Below are positions 61,496-64,000 of a DNA stretch of 64,000 bases, piece after piece. The position numbers were made by a program, and so were the translations under genes. The notes under the pieces were generated by a model. The model worked only from the letters and a program-made list of their open reading frames with translations. It searched no databases and had not been told where the DNA came from. Source of the stretch: Henriciella marina DSM 19595 (GTDB taxonomy: Bacteria; Pseudomonadota; Alphaproteobacteria; Caulobacterales; Hyphomonadaceae); NCBI RefSeq assembly GCF_000376805.1, contig NZ_AQXT01000002.1, positions 62,001 to 126,000 on the forward strand, in the 5' to 3' direction. How positions within the stretch are numbered: position 1 is the first letter of the stretch; each line of letters begins with the position of its first letter.

Positions 61496-64000
61496 ATGTC
61501 AGGCTGGACCAATAAAGCTCGGGCACTTTGTTTCGCTGGGTTTGTGGCCGTACTGGCTGCATGCGGAGGCGGAGACGAGCCGCCAGCCCCGCTCGATCCT
61601 GAAACGGTTGATGGCGAAATCGTCGAACGCTCCCGCGCGGCCCAAGCCGCCGCAGAGCGCCGCGAGCGCGACCGACAGGCCCTCGCCGACGCCGAAGAGA
61701 ACCGCTTCGTCTATTTCCGCTATGCCCCCGACATGAGCGGTGACCAGCCGCGCGCCTGCCTTGTCTTCTCCCAGCCGCTCGACCCTGAAACCGATTACGC
61801 CACTTATATTCGGATGCAGCCAGCGGTGCGTCCGGCCTATGCAATCGAAGGCCGTGAGCTTTGCCTTGAGGGTCTCGACTTTGCCCAATCCTACACCGCG
61901 ACGATCCTTGAAGGCCTGCCGAGCGCCGATGGCCGCGAGATCGAGCGCAGTGAAGAGGTCCAGATCAGCTTTGAGGACCGCCCGGCCTATGTCGGCTTTG
62001 AAGGCGCGGGCGTCATCCTGCCGCGCGACAATGCCGATGGCCTGCCGATCGAGACGGTCAATGTCGATGCCGTTGATGTCACCGTCTACCGCGTCAATGA
62101 CCGCGCGCTGGCCTTCAAGTCGATCAGCCAGGGCGATGAGGCTGCGCAAGGGCGCTATTCCTACCTCTATGGTGAGGAAGACCCGCGCGACGTTTCCAGC
62201 GAAGTCTGGTCCGGCAGCATGGACATCGAGAATGTCACCAATGCGCCTGTCACGACGGTCTTTCCGCTGCAGGATGTGATCGGAGAGCTGCGTCCAGGTT
62301 CCTATTTCGTTGAGCTGACCGATGCCAAGGAAGTCAGCGATTATGATGGCCCGGCCGCCTCTGCGCGCCGCTGGATCATGCTGACCAATCTGGCGCTGAC
62401 CGGTTATCGCGGCGAGAACGGTCTCGATGTGACGCTGCGCTCGTTGCAGGACGGCGAGATCCTGTCGAATACGCGCGTCCAGCTGATTGCGTTCAACAAT
62501 GAGGTGCTGGGCGAGTCTGAGACCGGCGAGGATGGCCGTGTGCGCTTTGATGCACCGCTGCTTGCGGGCACAGGCAATTCTGCGCCGCGCATGGTGATGG
62601 CGTATGGCGCCAAGGGCGACCTTGCGGTTCTGGACCTGACCCGCGCACCAATCGATCTCTCTGAAATGAATACGGGCGGGCGCACAACGCCGGGGCCTGT
62701 CGATGGCTATCTCTATGCAGATCGCGGCATCTTCCGTCCGGGCGAGACCGTGCACCTGACCGCGATGATGCGTGACCGCAGCGGCGTTGCCATCTCCAAC
62801 CGGGCTGGCCAGATCATCATCTACCGCCCGAACGGCGTCGAGGCTGACCGCAAGCGCTTCACCGAAGCAGCTGGCGGCGCGCTTGTCTGGGACTATGGCC
62901 TTGCAAGCAGCGCATCGCGCGGCATGTGGCGCGCCGTTATGGAGATCGATGGGGCAGGGGAAGCCGGCTCGCTGCGCTTCTCGGTCGAGGATTTCGTACC
63001 CCAGCGTATCGCCGTCGAGCTTGAGGGCGACGAGGACGCCTTCATGGCCGCTGGCGACACACGTGAGATCGAGGTCAATGCACGCTTTCTTTATGGCGCC
63101 CCGGGCGCCGGCCTGACCGTGCAGGGACAGGCACGTCTTGAGCCTGATCCAAGCCCGTTCGAAACGCTTGATGGCTTTACGTTTGGCCGCTCCGACGAGC
63201 AGTTCCGCGAACGTATTCTGGAGCTGGAGCCGCAGACCACCGATGGCGCAGGCCGCGCCGTTGTTCGCCTCAACCCTCAGGATATGGGCGAGGACTCCTC
63301 GCAGCCGCTTCGCCTTAACGCCAATGTCAGCGTGCTTGAACCGGGCGGCCGTGCCGTCACCAACAGCGTGCGCATCCCTTATCGCCCGCGCGACAGCTAT
63401 GTCGGCATCCGCAAGGATTTCGAGGGCCGCGCCGAGCGCGATGGCCCGGCAACCTTTGAGCTCGCCGCCGTAAGCGCAAATGGCGACATTATTGATACGC
63501 GGCTCGACTGGCGCGTGATCGCGATCGACTATCATTATGACTGGTACCGCGATGGCAGTGAGTGGCGCTGGCGCCGTTCGCGCACCGTTCGAACGGTGAA
63601 TGAGGGCGTTTCCACGACGGATGGCACGACGCAGACGATCAGCGTCGACGGGCTCGACTGGGGCCGCCACGAGCTGATCGTGAGCGATGCCAATAGCGGC
63701 GCTGAGGCCAGCACCGGCTTCTATGTCGGCTGGGGCGGGTCTGTCTCCGATGACGGCGTCGAGGCACCTGACCGCGTCGAAGTCATCATCGAAGAACAGG
63801 TCATCGTTCCGGGCCGCCCGGCTGCGATCACCATTGTGCCGCCCTATGATGGGGAAGCGCAGATCATCGTCGCGACCGACAAGATCCTTCGCATAGAGAC
63901 GCGGGACGTGTCGGCTGAAGGCACGCAGTTCACCCTGCCAGTGACGGAAGAGTGGGGCGAGGGCGCCTATGTGCTCGTCAATGTCTACACACCGCGCGAC
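61496..64000 (+). CDS. Alpha-2-macroglobulin family lipoprotein, N-terminal part
   Basis: The first 835 codons of a large protein that runs off the window. A lipoprotein signal (LAAC, Cys23) is followed by a Glu/Arg-rich helical stretch. Repeated beta-sandwich (MG) domains follow, including DVTLRSLQDGEILSNTRV and GYLYADRGIFRPGETVHLT, the latter typical of bacterial alpha-2-macroglobulins (YfhM-type). They are thought to trap attacking proteases in the periplasm, usually with a PBP1C partner. The thioester region is beyond the edge. GGAGGAGG precedes the ATG. Confidence 0.92.
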   Translation, partial: MSGWTNKARALCFAGFVAVLAACGGGDEPPAPLDPETVDGEIVERSRAAQAAAERRERDRQALADAEENRFVYFRYAPDMSGDQPRACLVFSQPLDPETDYATYIRMQPAVRPAYAIEGRELCLEGLDFAQSYTATILEGLPSADGREIERSEEVQISFEDRPAYVGFEGAGVILPRDNADGLPIETVNVDAVDVTVYRVNDRALAFKSISQGDEAAQGRYSYLYGEEDPRDVSSEVWSGSMDIENVTNAPVTTVFPLQDVIGELRPGSYFVELTDAKEVSDYDGPAASARRWIMLTNLALTGYRGENGLDVTLRSLQDGEILSNTRVQLIAFNNEVLGESETGEDGRVRFDAPLLAGTGNSAPRMVMAYGAKGDLAVLDLTRAPIDLSEMNTGGRTTPGPVDGYLYADRGIFRPGETVHLTAMMRDRSGVAISNRAGQIIIYRPNGVEADRKRFTEAAGGALVWDYGLASSASRGMWRAVMEIDGAGEAGSLRFSVEDFVPQRIAVELEGDEDAFMAAGDTREIEVNARFLYGAPGAGLTVQGQARLEPDPSPFETLDGFTFGRSDEQFRERILELEPQTTDGAGRAVVRLNPQDMGEDSSQPLRLNANVSVLEPGGRAVTNSVRIPYRPRDSYVGIRKDFEGRAERDGPATFELAAVSANGDIIDTRLDWRVIAIDYHYDWYRDGSEWRWRRSRTVRTVNEGVSTTDGTTQTISVDGLDWGRHELIVSDANSGAEASTGFYVGWGGSVSDDGVEAPDRVEVIIEEQVIVPGRPAAITIVPPYDGEAQIIVATDKILRIETRDVSAEGTQFTLPVTEEWGEGAYVLVNVYTPRD

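Noticed and set aside
61499-63670. 723-codon minus-strand open frame
   Set aside because: It is antisense to the alpha-2-macroglobulin gene, whose plus frame has a lipoprotein signal and clear family motifs; the antisense product has no family features and is rich in Arg, Ala and His, as expected of a high-GC shadow.

Overview
The window is a chromosomal segment of a high-GC alphaproteobacterium, most likely of the Caulobacterales/Hyphomonadaceae type. Four things point there: a DivL-type kinase with tyrosine in place of the phospho-accepting histidine, a full CtrA box (TTAA-N7-TTAA) just upstream of it, the pairing of a beta-helix lipoprotein with a diheme cytochrome of the HNE_0200/SO2930 family, and the ahcY to divL gene order. 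The species cannot be named from sequence alone. Coding density is high. I saw no phage, insertion sequence, CRISPR array or rRNA; there is one tRNA gene. Intergenic repeats are concentrated near 34 kb.

Layout. 1-8.3 kb: a truncated metY, a transglutaminase-like protein, a YpfJ-like metallopeptidase, YjbQ, a VOC protein, an MDR oxidoreductase, an SLC13 permease, panD and a SIMPL-domain protein, with a CAT-anticodon tRNA at 8.4 kb. 8.6-16 kb: a small membrane protein, a Crp/Fnr regulator, and a six-gene minus-strand operon (DUF4129, DUF4350, MoxR ATPase, DUF58, SpoIIM-like, RDD). 16-25 kb: msrC, a GST, a P4-type acid phosphatase, DUF1330, the trehalose operon otsA-otsB-GH15, and a dipeptidyl peptidase. 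25-32.5 kb: ettA, a PAP2 phosphatase, several poorly known proteins, a DUF917 lipoprotein and a 41-residue basic protein. 32.6-35.4 kb is the least ordinary stretch. It holds a cytochrome c lipoprotein, an SGNH lipoprotein flanked by a duplicated cytochrome 3' end, a 0.7-kb array of intergenic repeats, and a broken secreted-protein gene coupled to polA.

35.4-49 kb: polA, a GAF/HisKA_2 kinase, an EF-hand protein, ahcY, the beta-helix/diheme-cytochrome pair, a DksA-like zinc-finger protein, an unusual fusion of an M15 peptidase with DUF2785, and divL. 49-56.9 kb: an EAL phosphodiesterase, a HAD hydrolase, a small lipoprotein, a pterin dehydratase, a cytosolic hybrid histidine kinase, an SDR, a VOC protein, a lipoprotein and an MFS transporter. 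57-61.4 kb: a tight plus-strand operon (yggT, yggU, folD, methyltransferase, a tiny membrane protein, HNH), then DUF454 and a BaiN-family flavoprotein that seems to start with CTG. From 61.5 kb to the end runs the N-terminal 835 codons of a bacterial alpha-2-macroglobulin lipoprotein.

Most genes are housekeeping or envelope functions. The best leads are the CtrA box in front of divL, the M15-DUF2785 fusion, the coupled beta-helix/diheme-cytochrome lipoproteins, the exported DUF917 protein, and the rearranged 33-35.4 kb region.
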